Source of the DNA: Acidimicrobiales bacterium
GTDB taxonomy: Bacteria; Actinomycetota; Acidimicrobiia; Acidimicrobiales; SZUA-35
Reading direction: 5' to 3'
Length of the DNA: 45,243 nucleotides
Assembly: GCA_024638815.1 (NCBI GenBank)
Contig: JAHEJM010000021.1
Span: 1 to 45,243 of the forward strand
Positions 23,013 through 32,180 of the stretch are shown piece by piece. Under the pieces are notes generated by a model, which ran no database searches, was not told where the DNA came from, and saw nothing but the letters and a program-made list of their open reading frames with translations. Within the stretch, counting starts at the first letter, position 1. The number at the start of each line of letters is the position of its first letter. Both the position numbers and the translations under genes were made by a program.

Positions 23013-26000
23013 CGGCGTCGATCGTTGCGACATGGACGGGGACGACGGTGGAGCGTTGCACGTGATATCCCCGGCCCGGCGGGAAGCGCAGGGCCGAACC
23101 CCGGGGGAACCGCACATCGAAGATGTCCTCCTCCTTGTCGCCGTCAGGCTGCAGGATCAGTCCATGGCCGGCGCTGCGCATGGCCCGGATCCACGTCTCA
23201 TAGGCGTGGGCCGTTCGGAACGCCGGTGCGGTCATGAGGATCACCGCCCCGGCATCACGGCCGTGGAGAACAATGGAGGACAAGGCCGGCGACACAGTGG
23301 CGTCATCAAAGAAGGTGTCGACATCGTCGATGGCCAGCACCACGGGCCGGTGGCCGCCGCCTTCGGTGCCGGAGTGGATCCGTTCGGCCAGTTCCTCGGC
23401 CAACCGGGCGAGCTGTTGGCCGCCTGAGTCGCTTCCGATGGCAACGGTCGATGGATGATCGGCCAGAGGGCCGGACCTTTTGCCCGCCACCAGCCGGATG
23501 TCGTCGGACACCGAGTCGAGTTGGGCCAGCACGGTTTGCAACGCCGTCGATTTGCCGCTGCCGGCCCCGCCGACGATGAGCAGCGTCGGGTGATCAGCCA
23601 GATCGAGATTCAAGGGGCGGAGCTGCTGGTCCAACCCGATCGGCACCGCAGCCGGGGTGTGGGCCTGACCGACCGAGGCGATGGGGACGACGTCGGGGAG
23701 GGCGCGAACCGGGGTGGCCGTGGCCGGCACTCCTTCGGTTCGCAGCCGTCGAGCCAAGGTTTCGATGGCCCGGGCCTGTGCGGTCCCCGTGGTGACGTCG
23801 GCATCGAGTCGAGCCGGGGTGACGGGATCGGATGCCGCGGGCACCGCCGGTTCGAGGTCGCCCTCGGCGCCAGAGACCGAACCGGGGGTCGAACCGGGGG
23901 CGGCCACCGCGACCTGGATCTCCACCGTGGACGCCGAGGCGCCGGCCACCAGGGTGCGGCCGGCGGGCATGCGCTCCGGCGGTGGCGGATGGCGGACGTC
24001 GAGGGCCCGATACTCGTCGGCCGAGGCAAGGCGTTGGAGCAGCCGGGTGCCGATGGCACCCAGACAACTCGGGGGGATCGCCGATCGCCGGTCGGCGGTG
24101 ATCACAAATGAGATGCCGACGCCATTGGCCTCACTCAAGGTGCGGGCGAACTCATCGGCCCGGCGACCGAAGTCGAACTGGTCCACGGTGGTCCAGAACG
24201 AGGCGAAGCCGTCGATCATCACCAACCATCTTGGTGGTGGGTCGTCCAACTCCGACACTGATCCGGCGCCGGCCGTCGCCAGCCCGGACCGCCGATCGTC
24301 GATCTCGGTGCGGATCATGGCCAGGAGGCGTTGCAGCCGCTCGTGGTCGCCAACCGCCACCATGTCGGCCACCCCCGGCAGCGCGTCGATCATGGCCAGG
24401 CCGCCGCCGGCGTCGACGGCGTAGATGACGGGCGGCGAGGGTCTGGGCATGCCGGCCGCCTTCGGCTCGATCCGGGAAGCGAGGGAATCCCGGGCCAGCT
24501 GAAAAGCGATGGTCCGCAACAGGGTGGTCTTGCCCGAACCCGACGATCCGTAGACCGCAACATTGCCGGACATCTCGAGCCGGTAGGGGTGCCGGCGCTG
24601 CTGTTCAGGCCGATCGGCCAGGCCCACGATGACGGCCGGAGGACCGGGATGGGCGGCCGATGCTCGCAGGCTGGTGTCGACCGGTTCCGGCCGGTCGACA
24701 GGTTCGAGGTCGAGTCGATCGATGGTGACGATCGGGGGCAGTGGCGGCAACCACGGTCGATGCAGCGGCCGGTGGGTGAGCGTGGGTCCTGCCTCGGCCC
24801 AGGCACGGCGCACCGTGGTCACGATCCGGTCCAGATCCGATTCCGGCTCGGTTCGCCGGTCCCCAACCAAGTCGGGATCGGCCGACCCGGACTCGGTTGG
24901 CGGCTCGATCGGTGACTCCAAGGGCACGGTCATCGGCGATTCGTTGACCATGCCGAAGGGGACTCCGGCGATGGCGGCCTGAGGCTCGTCGCCACCTGCG
25001 CTGCCGGCGACGTAGGCGGCCTGGAACGCCGTGATGTTGTCGGCGCCGCCGATCTTGATGAGAGCCCGACCCGGTAGTTCCGTGGGGATGTCGGCCGCAT
25101 CCGAGGTGCCGATGACGTCGTTGCTGTCGCCGACGGTGGCCACCCGCAGGGCGATCCGGATGTTGGTATTGGCCTCGATCTGGGGGGTGATCACCCCGCC
25201 CGGCTTCTGGGTGGCCAGGATCATGTGGACCCCCATGCTGCGCCCCCGCTGGGCCACGTCGACCAGACCGTCGACGAAGTCCGGCACCTCGGTCCTGAGG
25301 GCGGCGAACTCGTCGATCACGATCAGAAGCGAGGCCGGCACCAGATCGCGATCGACGGTGTGGCGATGGCGGCGGGCCATCTCGGCCAGATCCGAGACCT
25401 CGGCCCGGGCCAGCACCTCCTCCCGGCGGCGCAGCTCGGCCCGCATCGAGATCAGGGCCCGGCGGGCCAGCCGGTCGTCGAGGTCGGTCACGAAGCCCAC
25501 GGTGTGGGGCAGCCGCCGACACTGGCGGAAGGCGGCCCCGCCCTTGTAGTCGATGAGGATGAAGTTCACGTCGGTCGGGGCATGGCTCAGAGCCAATGAG
25601 GCCAGCATGGTCCGCAGGAACTCGCTCTTGCCCGCTCCGGTGGTTCCCGCCACCAGACCGTGGGGGCCGTCGACCTTCAGGTCGAGGATCAGCGGACCGT
25701 CGCGGCTCTGTCCGATCACGGCCGCCAGGCCGGGCCGATCCGCTGTCCACCGGGCCGCCACCAGGTCGGGATCGGATGCGAGCCGGGGATCGTCCAGCAG
25801 CTCGGTCAGGGTGATCGAGTCGGGTACATCTCCGTCGGCGGCGCCGGCGGTGACGTCGACCAGCGGAGCCAGACAGCGGGCCATGGTCGAAACCGTGTCG
25901 GGTTCGAGGGTCCAGGCCCCCACCCCCCGGTGAACGAGTCCGGTGGCCATGATCTCCACATCGATTCGACGCCACCGGTCGTCGGTCGGCGAGGCCACCG

Positions 26001-27753
26001 CGTCAACGGTGGCGGGTGGGGGCTCCGTGGCCGACTGGTCGAGGGTCGATCCGGTCAGGTCGACGTGGATGCCGACCGTACCGGGCAGGTCGCCCACGGA
26101 CTCGGCCAGGTAGAGCACGGAGAAGCCGTGGCCCGGGATCTGCTCCAGGAATCGACCCACGGCGGCCGGGGACAACCCGACCGGTGGCTGAAGCACCACC
26201 ACGGTATGGGGAAGCCGGCGTCCGCCACCCAGGCGTTCAGCCGACTGGTCGAGCCGCTGGGCCAGGCGACGCTCCAGGATGTCGAACACCGCACGGGCCT
26301 GATCGTCGTCACCGGCCACCAACCGGATAGGGCCCTTGTCGGCGGCAACCGATCCGGGACCGTTGATCATCACATGGGGCAGCCGGCCGGTCCAGCTCCA
26401 GTACCGGCCGTGCTCGGGGGCGATGACGGCCAGCTCCAGGTCCCGGTGGGACCGCAGTCCGACCAGCTGAGCCACCAGGGACGACGCCACCGCCACTGCG
26501 TCGGCGGCCGGGCCGGTGATGCCGACCACCGGGGTGCGGCCCAGGTCGACGGTCAGCGGGGTGTCGAGGTCGAGGCGATGATCGGTTGCCACGTCGGCGG
26601 CGACCGCCACCAGCTCCGGAGCGCCGCCGGTGGGGTGATGCACCACCAACTCACTGGGAAGGTCGGTCATGCCAACGGCGACGGTGAGGAAGTCGTCGTG
26701 ACCGGGTTGGCGCCACCACAACTCCCGGGCCCCGGCCTTGACCCATCGCAGGATCTGATCCGGCGCCGGGCTCCGTCGCCGCTGCCAGGCCGCCAGCTGA
26801 TCGTGGGCGTCGGCGATGACCAGGCGATGTCGGGCCAGCGCCGAGGAGTACTCGGCCGCTTCGTGTTGATACTGCCGCCGGCCCGAACGCCGGTCGTCAA
26901 GGAAGGTCCACACCACCATCAGCGGGCTCATGGCTATGAACAGAGCAAAGTACGGGCTGAACACGACGGCCATCACCGCCCCCATCACCAGAGGGACGAC
27001 GGCGGTGGCCAGCGGGAACCGGCGATCGGGCGGCCGGGTGGGGGCGTCGGGCAGGCGATGTTCGAGCGGAGGCCGACCGGGGAGGGGTCGGGGCGCCCGA
27101 CCCACCAGCAGCCGTCCCGCTCGATAGTGCCGCGATCGACCGGTGGGGTCGAAGACCGGTTCCGGCAGGTCGACCAGGCGCCAGGTGACATGACCGACGT
27201 CGACCACGTCACCGGGGATGACAGTGGTCGGGTACCCGGGTGTGAGAGCCCTGCCGTTGACAACGGTCGGGTTTGTGGCTCCCAGATCCTCGACCAGCAG
27301 GCCCGACGCTCCCACCTGCAACCGACAGTGGTGGCGCGAGACCGACGGGGTGTCGAACCCGGGGTGGGTATCCCGGCCGATGACCACATCGGAGCCGAGG
27401 ACCACCCTGTTGCCCCGCCCCGGCCCGGTCAAGAACTCCACCACCACACCGTCGGCTCCGCTATCGCCCCGATCCGGTTCATGAATCGACACCAGTCGAT
27501 CACCGGTCAGCAGCCCCACCCCGTTCGACAACCGGTCGAGCGGCGACGACCGGGCCAGAAGCCTGCCGGTGCGTTCCACCGTCAGCAGCGGAACCGAGCC
27601 GAAGCGTCTCGTCAGCAGCCGGTACAGATCCTCACCGGTGGCCGGTCGGTCCTCGGTTGACGGCAGGAGGACGGCCACCTCGTGATCGCCTGACCCGAGA
27701 TTCACGGTCAGCGACAGATCGAGATGGCCGGGGTTGTCGATCTCAGCCGCCAT
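23005..27753 (-). CDS. FHA-FtsK/SpoIIIE membrane ATPase, EccC/EssC-like
   Basis: A 1582-residue protein. Order: a beta-rich N-terminal part; an FHA domain at about 107-195 (VVIGRDTHPGFDTPSVSRHHCRL ... NPTVVNGRAL), which reads phospho-Thr; a pair of membrane helices at about 249-290; then three FtsK/SpoIIIE-type ATPase domains. Walker A motifs are GTTGAGKSE (about 705), GSSGSGKTT (about 1072) and GGAGSGKST (about 1398). The first domain has LLIVIDEF as Walker B; the second (WLVMIDGF) and third (VVLAIDDV) lack the Glu. This is the EccC/EssC plan of type VII secretion. ATG at 27753 follows GAGGTGA; a GTG at 27762 is possible. It overlaps the sigma gene. Confidence 0.93.
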   Translation of the reverse strand: MAAEIDNPGHLDLSLTVNLGSGDHEVAVLLPSTEDRPATGEDLYRLLTRRFGSVPLLTVERTGRLLARSSPLDRLSNGVGLLTGDRLVSIHEPDRGDSGADGVVVEFLTGPGRGNRVVLGSDVVIGRDTHPGFDTPSVSRHHCRLQVGASGLLVEDLGATNPTVVNGRALTPGYPTTVIPGDVVDVGHVTWRLVDLPEPVFDPTGRSRHYRAGRLLVGRAPRPLPGRPPLEHRLPDAPTRPPDRRFPLATAVVPLVMGAVMAVVFSPYFALFIAMSPLMVVWTFLDDRRSGRRQYQHEAAEYSSALARHRLVIADAHDQLAAWQRRRSPAPDQILRWVKAGARELWWRQPGHDDFLTVAVGMTDLPSELVVHHPTGGAPELVAVAADVATDHRLDLDTPLTVDLGRTPVVGITGPAADAVAVASSLVAQLVGLRSHRDLELAVIAPEHGRYWSWTGRLPHVMINGPGSVAADKGPIRLVAGDDDQARAVFDILERRLAQRLDQSAERLGGGRRLPHTVVVLQPPVGLSPAAVGRFLEQIPGHGFSVLYLAESVGDLPGTVGIHVDLTGSTLDQSATEPPPATVDAVASPTDDRWRRIDVEIMATGLVHRGVGAWTLEPDTVSTMARCLAPLVDVTAGAADGDVPDSITLTELLDDPRLASDPDLVAARWTADRPGLAAVIGQSRDGPLILDLKVDGPHGLVAGTTGAGKSEFLRTMLASLALSHAPTDVNFILIDYKGGAAFRQCRRLPHTVGFVTDLDDRLARRALISMRAELRRREEVLARAEVSDLAEMARRHRHTVDRDLVPASLLIVIDEFAALRTEVPDFVDGLVDVAQRGRSMGVHMILATQKPGGVITPQIEANTNIRIALRVATVGDSNDVIGTSDAADIPTELPGRALIKIGGADNITAFQAAYVAGSAGGDEPQAAIAGVPFGMVNESPMTVPLESPIEPPTESGSADPDLVGDRRTEPESDLDRIVTTVRRAWAEAGPTLTHRPLHRPWLPPLPPIVTIDRLDLEPVDRPEPVDTSLRASAAHPGPPAVIVGLADRPEQQRRHPYRLEMSGNVAVYGSSGSGKTTLLRTIAFQLARDSLASRIEPKAAGMPRPSPPVIYAVDAGGGLAMIDALPGVADMVAVGDHERLQRLLAMIRTEIDDRRSGLATAGAGSVSELDDPPPRWLVMIDGFASFWTTVDQFDFGRRADEFARTLSEANGVGISFVITADRRSAIPPSCLGAIGTRLLQRLASADEYRALDVRHPPPPERMPAGRTLVAGASASTVEIQVAVAAPGSTPGSVSGAEGDLEPAVPAASDPVTPARLDADVTTGTAQARAIETLARRLRTEGVPATATPVRALPDVVPIASVGQAHTPAAVPIGLDQQLRPLNLDLADHPTLLIVGGAGSGKSTALQTVLAQLDSVSDDIRLVAGKRSGPLADHPSTVAIGSDSGGQQLARLAEELAERIHSGTEGGGHRPVVLAIDDVDTFFDDATVSPALSSIVLHGRDAGAVILMTAPAFRTAHAYETWIRAMRSAGHGLILQPDGDKEEDIFDVRFPRGSALRFPPGRGYHVQRSTVVPVHVATIDAGR

Positions 27754-28444
27754 GGCCGTCACCTCGACGCAGGATGTCGTCCGGCCGGTCGCCCAGGACT
27801 CGACGCAACGATTGCAGCGCCCGGTAGGTCATGGCCCGTACCGCCTGATCGGTCATGGCCATGCGGGACGCACAGTCGGCCACCGAGCACTCGTCGAAGA
27901 ACCGCAGCTTCAACACCTGCTGATGGACCGGGCTGAGTTCGGCCAGAGCCATCAGCAGGGCGGCCTCGTCGTCCCGTTCCACCAGCTGCTCCTCCACCCC
28001 TCGTTGCAGGCGATCGTCGCCGGTCGGACCCAGCCTGCGCCGGGAACGGGAGCGGTGGTGGGTGGCCACGGTGTTGCGGGCGATGGTGACCAGCCAGGCC
28101 GCCGCCGGCCGGCCTTGGGGCTTGAACCGCCCCGCCCCCCGATAGGCCTTGACGTAGACATCGGCCATAACGTCATCGACGTCGTTGGCGTCGACGCGGG
28201 AGGCCACGTAGCGGCGGATGAGATCGTTGGTCTCGCAGTAGAAGCGGTGGAAGGCCGCGGTGTCACCGGCCGCGGTTCGGGCCAGGAGCTCCCCGTGTGG
28301 TTCTGAATGCGTTTCGGTAGGAGAATTCCTGCCATCCACCGCCACTGCCGCCTCTGCGCCCTCCGCGCCGGGCCATCCGCCCCGCTTCGTGACTGCCTGC
28401 CCTTCATCGGTAAACCCTGACCAGGGCCCCACGATCCCCGACAC
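27743..28444 (-). CDS. ECF-like RNA polymerase sigma factor
   Basis: A sigma-70 family factor. Region 2 is seen in FHRFYCETNDLIRRYVASRVDANDVDDVMADVYVKAYRG, then WLVTIARNTVATHHRSR, and region 4 in ALAELSPVHQQVLKLRFFDECSVADCASRMAMTDQAVRAMTYRALQSLRRVL. The start is unclear: the core would need only ~175 residues, and the N-terminal stretch is Gly/Ala-rich; GTG at 28444 is a choice between this, ATG at 28507 and later codons. Its stop lies inside the start of the FHA-FtsK gene, so it probably controls or is made together with the secretion locus. No anti-sigma gene is next to it. Confidence 0.85.
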   Translation of the reverse strand: MSGIVGPWSGFTDEGQAVTKRGGWPGAEGAEAAVAVDGRNSPTETHSEPHGELLARTAAGDTAAFHRFYCETNDLIRRYVASRVDANDVDDVMADVYVKAYRGAGRFKPQGRPAAAWLVTIARNTVATHHRSRSRRRLGPTGDDRLQRGVEEQLVERDDEAALLMALAELSPVHQQVLKLRFFDECSVADCASRMAMTDQAVRAMTYRALQSLRRVLGDRPDDILRRGDGHGG

Positions 28445-28561
28445 TGTAGCCGGTGGCTCCTGGAACAGGGACCGACGCCTGATCGTCGACCTGTCGTCGC
28501 TCGACATGGACGATGCTGCCGGGTCCGACCGGCACGCCTGGCGGGGCGGGCGAAAGACCGC

Positions 28562-28567
28562 TAGCCT
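28562..28567 (+). promoter_or_regulatory. -10 box of the secreted propeller gene
   Basis: TAGCCT lies 32 bases before the ATG at 28600, with AAAGGCGGA as ribosome binding site. The core GCTAGC is palindromic and could serve both strands. Confidence 0.35.
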
Positions 28568-28599
28568 CGGCCGGGATCTTCCAAACAAAAGGCGGAACT

Positions 28600-29511
28600 A
28601 TGAGACGATTGGCGTTCCTGGTGGCACTGCTCGCGGGGCTGATGACGGTGGCGGCCCCGGCTGCGGCCCGATCAGGCGTGTATCCCGACGTGATCCCCCT
28701 GCCCGACGGCTTCTTCCCCGAGGGCATCGCCGTGGGCACCGGCAACAACGTCTATGCCGGGTCGCTGGCCAACGGCGCCATCTGGAAGGGCGACCTGCGC
28801 TCCGGAGCGGGCGACATCCTGGTTCCCGGCACCGAGGGCGGCATCACCGTGGGCTTGGCCTTCGACGACCGCTCCGGCAATCTCTTCGTGGCCGGCGGAC
28901 CCACCGGCACCGCCACCGTGTACGACGGCAACACCGGGGCCACGGTGGATCAGGTGAATCTGGGGGGCGGGTTCATCAACGATGTCATTGTCACCCGGAC
29001 CGCGGCCTACTTCACCAACTCCTTCGTCCCAGAGATCTACGAGGTTCCGCTCGACAACCGGGGTGGCGTGGACGGCCCGGCCCGCACCATCGCATTGAGT
29101 GGCGACTTCACCTTCGTGCCCGGTGGTTTCAACGCCAACGGCATCGAGGCCACACCCGACGGGGGCACCCTGATCCTTGCCGGCTCGGCTGCAGCCGAGC
29201 TCTACACCGTGGAGCCGGCCACCGGAGTGGCCACCGTGATCGAGCTCGATGTGCCCGTCACCGGTGACGGGCTGGTACTGCTCGGACGGACCCTGTATGC
29301 CAATGAGAACAGTCTCAACCGGATCGCCGTCATCGATCTGTCGGCCGACCTGTCCTCGGGCACCGTGGTCGAGTACCTGACCAGCGACGCCTACGATGTG
29401 CCCACAACCTCGGCTCGGTTCGGCTCGTCGCTCTACGCCGTCAACGCCAAGTTCGGCACGCCGGCCACACCGACCACCCCCTACGAGATCGTGCGGGTCG
29501 ACCGCAACTGA
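28600..29511 (+). CDS. Secreted SMP-30/gluconolactonase-like beta-propeller protein
   Basis: A 303-residue protein with a classical signal peptide (MRRLAFLVALLAGLMTVAAPAAARS, cleavage near AAA-RS). The mature part repeats propeller blades: PLPDGFFPEGIAVGTGNNVYAGSL, GDLRSG, GGITVGLAFDDRSGNLFVAGG, NANGIEATPDGGTLILAGS and GDGLVLLGRTLYANENSLNRIAVIDL, like SMP-30 and strictosidine synthase-like proteins. No catalytic assignment is possible by eye. ATG at 28600 is chosen because it begins the signal peptide and follows AAAGGCGGA. It is divergent from the sigma gene and convergent with the FAD oxidoreductase; 29 bases separate the stops. Confidence 0.82.
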   Translation: MRRLAFLVALLAGLMTVAAPAAARSGVYPDVIPLPDGFFPEGIAVGTGNNVYAGSLANGAIWKGDLRSGAGDILVPGTEGGITVGLAFDDRSGNLFVAGGPTGTATVYDGNTGATVDQVNLGGGFINDVIVTRTAAYFTNSFVPEIYEVPLDNRGGVDGPARTIALSGDFTFVPGGFNANGIEATPDGGTLILAGSAAAELYTVEPATGVATVIELDVPVTGDGLVLLGRTLYANENSLNRIAVIDLSADLSSGTVVEYLTSDAYDVPTTSARFGSSLYAVNAKFGTPATPTTPYEIVRVDRN

Positions 29512-29540
29512 GGCCGGCGGAGCCTCGCCGTGCCCGCCTT

Positions 29541-31199
29541 CTAGCCCAAAATCGTCAGCGCCGTGTTGCGGCCGGGGGCGCCCCAGACCCCGGCCCCGGG
29601 GAAGGTGGCGGCACCGGTGAGGTAGAGGCCGTCGATCGGGGTTTCGTAGCGGGTCAACTCCGGCTCGGCGCCCCCGAGCAGGGAGGCCAGCGGACCGCCG
29701 GCGAAGGAGTCGGCGTGGCCGGCCGGCATGTTGAAGTCGGTTTCGTAGTCGATCGGGGTGACCACCCGCCAGTCGATGATCGAGTCGAGGAAGCCCGGTT
29801 CGAACAGGCCGGCCGCCATCTCCAGCCATCGCTCCGGCTCCCTCGACTCGGCCCAGCCGCCGTGCAACCGATAGGGGGTGAACAATACCTCCAGGCTGAA
29901 CACGTGCTGGCCTGGCGGGGCCAGCGAGATGTCGAGCACCGTGGGCACGTTGATGAACAGCATCGGGCGACCGGCCAGCCGGCCCTGCGCCATCAGCCGG
30001 TGGGCGGTGTCGATCTCGTCCAATGACGGCGCCACCAGAGTCGACGGCGACAAGTGGTCGGTGAAGCCGACCGTCTCGGCCAGCCGGCGGTCGGCCGAGT
30101 GCCGCCAACGGGGTGGCTCGCCGAGCCGGGCGTCGACCTTGGACTCGTAGCCCTCGACGTGGGGTCGACCCGCCCACCGCCGCACGAACTCCCGGGCCTG
30201 GACCGGAGGATTCTTGACGTAGCGCACGATGGCGGCCGCCGGGTTGCAGGCCACCACCACATTTGCCGCAGTGATCGTGGTTGAATCATCGGCGCCGTCA
30301 CCGCTGCCGGGCTCGCCGGCTGTCCGCCGGGGACCGTCCCCGCCTTCACCGCCGGTTCGCCGGGTGTCGGCCACGGTCACCGCTCGCACCCCGTTGCCCT
30401 CGCAAAGGATGTCGACCACGCGGGTGTTGGTCATGATCACCCCGCCGACGGCGGCCACACTGGAGGCCAGCGCAGAGGTCAGTTGCCCACTGCCGCCCTG
30501 GGGACGGCCCACCGGCGCCACGTGCTTGAAGGCCAAGGCAAGCGCACCCAGCCCGGTGCCCGGGGTGGTGGAGGCCAGGCCCCAGACTGCAGGGCCGGTG
30601 GCCATGGCCGGGCCCATGATGCCGGGATGATCGAAGTAGTGGCGGAGAACCGCACCGACCGAACGGCGGGACCAGGCCAGCAATCGGGACGAGGCTCGGA
30701 GGTTCCTGGACGCTCGCTTGATCACCGACAACGGATCGGGAGGTTGGGCCGCCACCTCCAGCACCATGCGGGCCAGGGGTACGGCATCGGCGGCAAACCG
30801 GCGGTAGTTGTCGACCTGGCCGGGGTAGTGCACGGCCACCGCCTCGACGGTGCGCTCCACCGACCGAAAGAGGGGCACGGGCCCGGGGGCGTCCCACCCC
30901 AGCCCCACCTGGCCGGGATCGAGTTCGAGGTAGTGAAGGCCATAAACGTCGAGTTCGAGGTCCTCGATGATGGGGGTGGTGCGGATCAGGGAATGGTCGC
31001 AATTGCAGATGTTCACACTGGCCCCGACCACGTCCTCCGAACCGGCGCAGCCGCCCACGGTGGCCCGGGCCTCGATCACGCACACCCTCAGTCCGGCCCG
31101 GGCCAGGTAGCCGGCGCACACCAACCCGTTGTGGCCGGCGCCGACGACCACGGCGTCGAAATCGGCGTCGGGTCGCATCTGTACCGGCACTACTGGCAA
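29541..31199 (-). CDS. Phytoene desaturase-family FAD oxidoreductase
   Basis: About 552 residues (545 if the later ATG at 31178 is used). The dinucleotide-binding motif DAVVVGAGHNGLVCAGYLARAGLRVCVIEAR is near the N-terminus, followed by VGGCAGSEDV. The C-terminus carries GLYLTGAATFPGAGVWGAPGRNTA, the FAD-binding end of phytoene dehydrogenase-like and PYROXD2-like proteins. The CrtI-like family oxidises polyenes and other hydrophobic compounds; no carotenoid genes are nearby, so the substrate is open. It is divergent from the creatininase gene, and the 112 bases between hold two palindromes. Confidence 0.87.
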   Translation of the reverse strand: MPVVPVQMRPDADFDAVVVGAGHNGLVCAGYLARAGLRVCVIEARATVGGCAGSEDVVGASVNICNCDHSLIRTTPIIEDLELDVYGLHYLELDPGQVGLGWDAPGPVPLFRSVERTVEAVAVHYPGQVDNYRRFAADAVPLARMVLEVAAQPPDPLSVIKRASRNLRASSRLLAWSRRSVGAVLRHYFDHPGIMGPAMATGPAVWGLASTTPGTGLGALALAFKHVAPVGRPQGGSGQLTSALASSVAAVGGVIMTNTRVVDILCEGNGVRAVTVADTRRTGGEGGDGPRRTAGEPGSGDGADDSTTITAANVVVACNPAAAIVRYVKNPPVQAREFVRRWAGRPHVEGYESKVDARLGEPPRWRHSADRRLAETVGFTDHLSPSTLVAPSLDEIDTAHRLMAQGRLAGRPMLFINVPTVLDISLAPPGQHVFSLEVLFTPYRLHGGWAESREPERWLEMAAGLFEPGFLDSIIDWRVVTPIDYETDFNMPAGHADSFAGGPLASLLGGAEPELTRYETPIDGLYLTGAATFPGAGVWGAPGRNTALTILG

Positions 31200-31209
31200 C
31201 CTCCCACAC

Positions 31210-31222
31210 GCCGATCATCGGC
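31210..31222. promoter_or_regulatory. Palindrome near the FAD oxidoreductase start
   Basis: GCCGAT-C-ATCGGC, a perfect 6-bp inverted repeat about 10 bases upstream of the ATG at 31199. Candidate operator or leader element. Confidence 0.3.
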
Positions 31223-31236
31223 CGAAATCAGGTGAC

Positions 31237-31256
31237 ACCGGTCAAGAATGACCGGT
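31237..31256. promoter_or_regulatory. 20-bp inverted repeat between divergent genes
   Basis: ACCGGTCA-AGAA-TGACCGGT, perfect 8-bp arms around 4 bases. It lies about 44 bases upstream of the -10 box of the creatininase gene and in the promoter region of the divergent FAD oxidoreductase. Confidence 0.5.
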
Positions 31257-31299
31257 TTTGCCCACAATCGCGCCGATGGTTTGGGGGTCGCGGGGACGA

Positions 31300-31305
31300 T
31301 ACCGT
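31300..31305 (+). promoter_or_regulatory. -10 box, leaderless-type start of the creatininase gene
   Basis: TACCGT, then 6 bases, then the ATG at 31312; no ribosome binding site. Confidence 0.45.
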
Positions 31306-31311
31306 TGAGCC

Positions 31312-32163
31312 ATGGCTACCGGATCCTCCTCCAACGCAGGCGTGCCGGGATCGACCGGGCCGGCCGGGCGTCGGCTCGGAGAACTCCGGGCCTCTGATTT
31401 CGCCGACCATGTGGGACCGGAGTCGATCCTGATCCTCCCGGTCGGCGCGGTGGAGCAGCACGGGCCCCACCTGCCGTTCAACACCGACCTGGTCATCGCC
31501 GACGCCTGCGCCCGGAGTGTGATGGCCGCCGCCGGTGACGAACTCGACCTGTGGCTGCTGGAGCCGCTGGCCTACTCCAAGTCCAACGAGCACGTCGCGA
31601 CACCGGGAACGGTGTGGCTGGGACCACAGACGATGCTGGCCGTGCTCGACGACATCGGCCGCTCGGTGGCGACAACTTCGGCCCGCAAGCTGGCCTTCCT
31701 CAACGGACACGGCGGCAACTCGTCGCTGCTCAACGTGGCGTGCCGGGAACTGCGGCTCAACCACGGGCTGGAGACGTTCCTCCTGCACCCCAGCCTGCCC
31801 CCCGACCAGGGCGGCACCGCGGACGGCGGGATGGACGAAGGGGACCTGGCCCGAGGCGAGATGGGTATGGGAATCCACGCCGGGTTCGCCGAGACCTCCA
31901 TCATGCTCCATCTCCGACCCGACCTGGTGGCCATGGACCGGGCCGAGGCCAATGTGCCGGCCCACCTGGCCGCCAATGATCATGTGCGATTCGGAGGCGC
32001 CGTCACCTTCGGCTGGCTGGCTTCCGACTTCGGACCGTCCGGAGTCATCGGTGATCCGACCCGGGCCAACGCCGAGACGGGAGCCCGGTTGTTCAAGAAC
32101 TCGGTGGAGCACCTGATCGATGCCCTGGCCGAGATCGCTCGATTCCGGTATTCCCAACCCTGA
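31312..32163 (+). CDS. Creatininase-family metallohydrolase
   Basis: A 283-residue protein with the family's metal-ligand pattern: LPVGAVEQHGPHLPFNTD (Glu, His and Asp ligands at about 48-60), NGHGGNSSLL with a further His, and HAGFAETSIMLHLRPDL with the late Glu. It starts leaderless-type. The family includes creatinine amidohydrolase, MftE and lactam or formamide hydrolases; the substrate cannot be told. The next gene starts 18 bases on with a strong ribosome binding site and encodes a PuuB-like amine oxidoreductase, which hints at amine or amide catabolism. Confidence 0.9.
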   Translation: MATGSSSNAGVPGSTGPAGRRLGELRASDFADHVGPESILILPVGAVEQHGPHLPFNTDLVIADACARSVMAAAGDELDLWLLEPLAYSKSNEHVATPGTVWLGPQTMLAVLDDIGRSVATTSARKLAFLNGHGGNSSLLNVACRELRLNHGLETFLLHPSLPPDQGGTADGGMDEGDLARGEMGMGIHAGFAETSIMLHLRPDLVAMDRAEANVPAHLAANDHVRFGGAVTFGWLASDFGPSGVIGDPTRANAETGARLFKNSVEHLIDALAEIARFRYSQP

Positions 32164-32180
32164 CACAGGAGGCAGCCAGC

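Noticed and set aside
13529-28444. Complete type VII secretion locus
   Set aside because: Only an EccC-like ATPase is present; no WXG100, EccB, EccD, EccE or mycosin genes were found on either strand.
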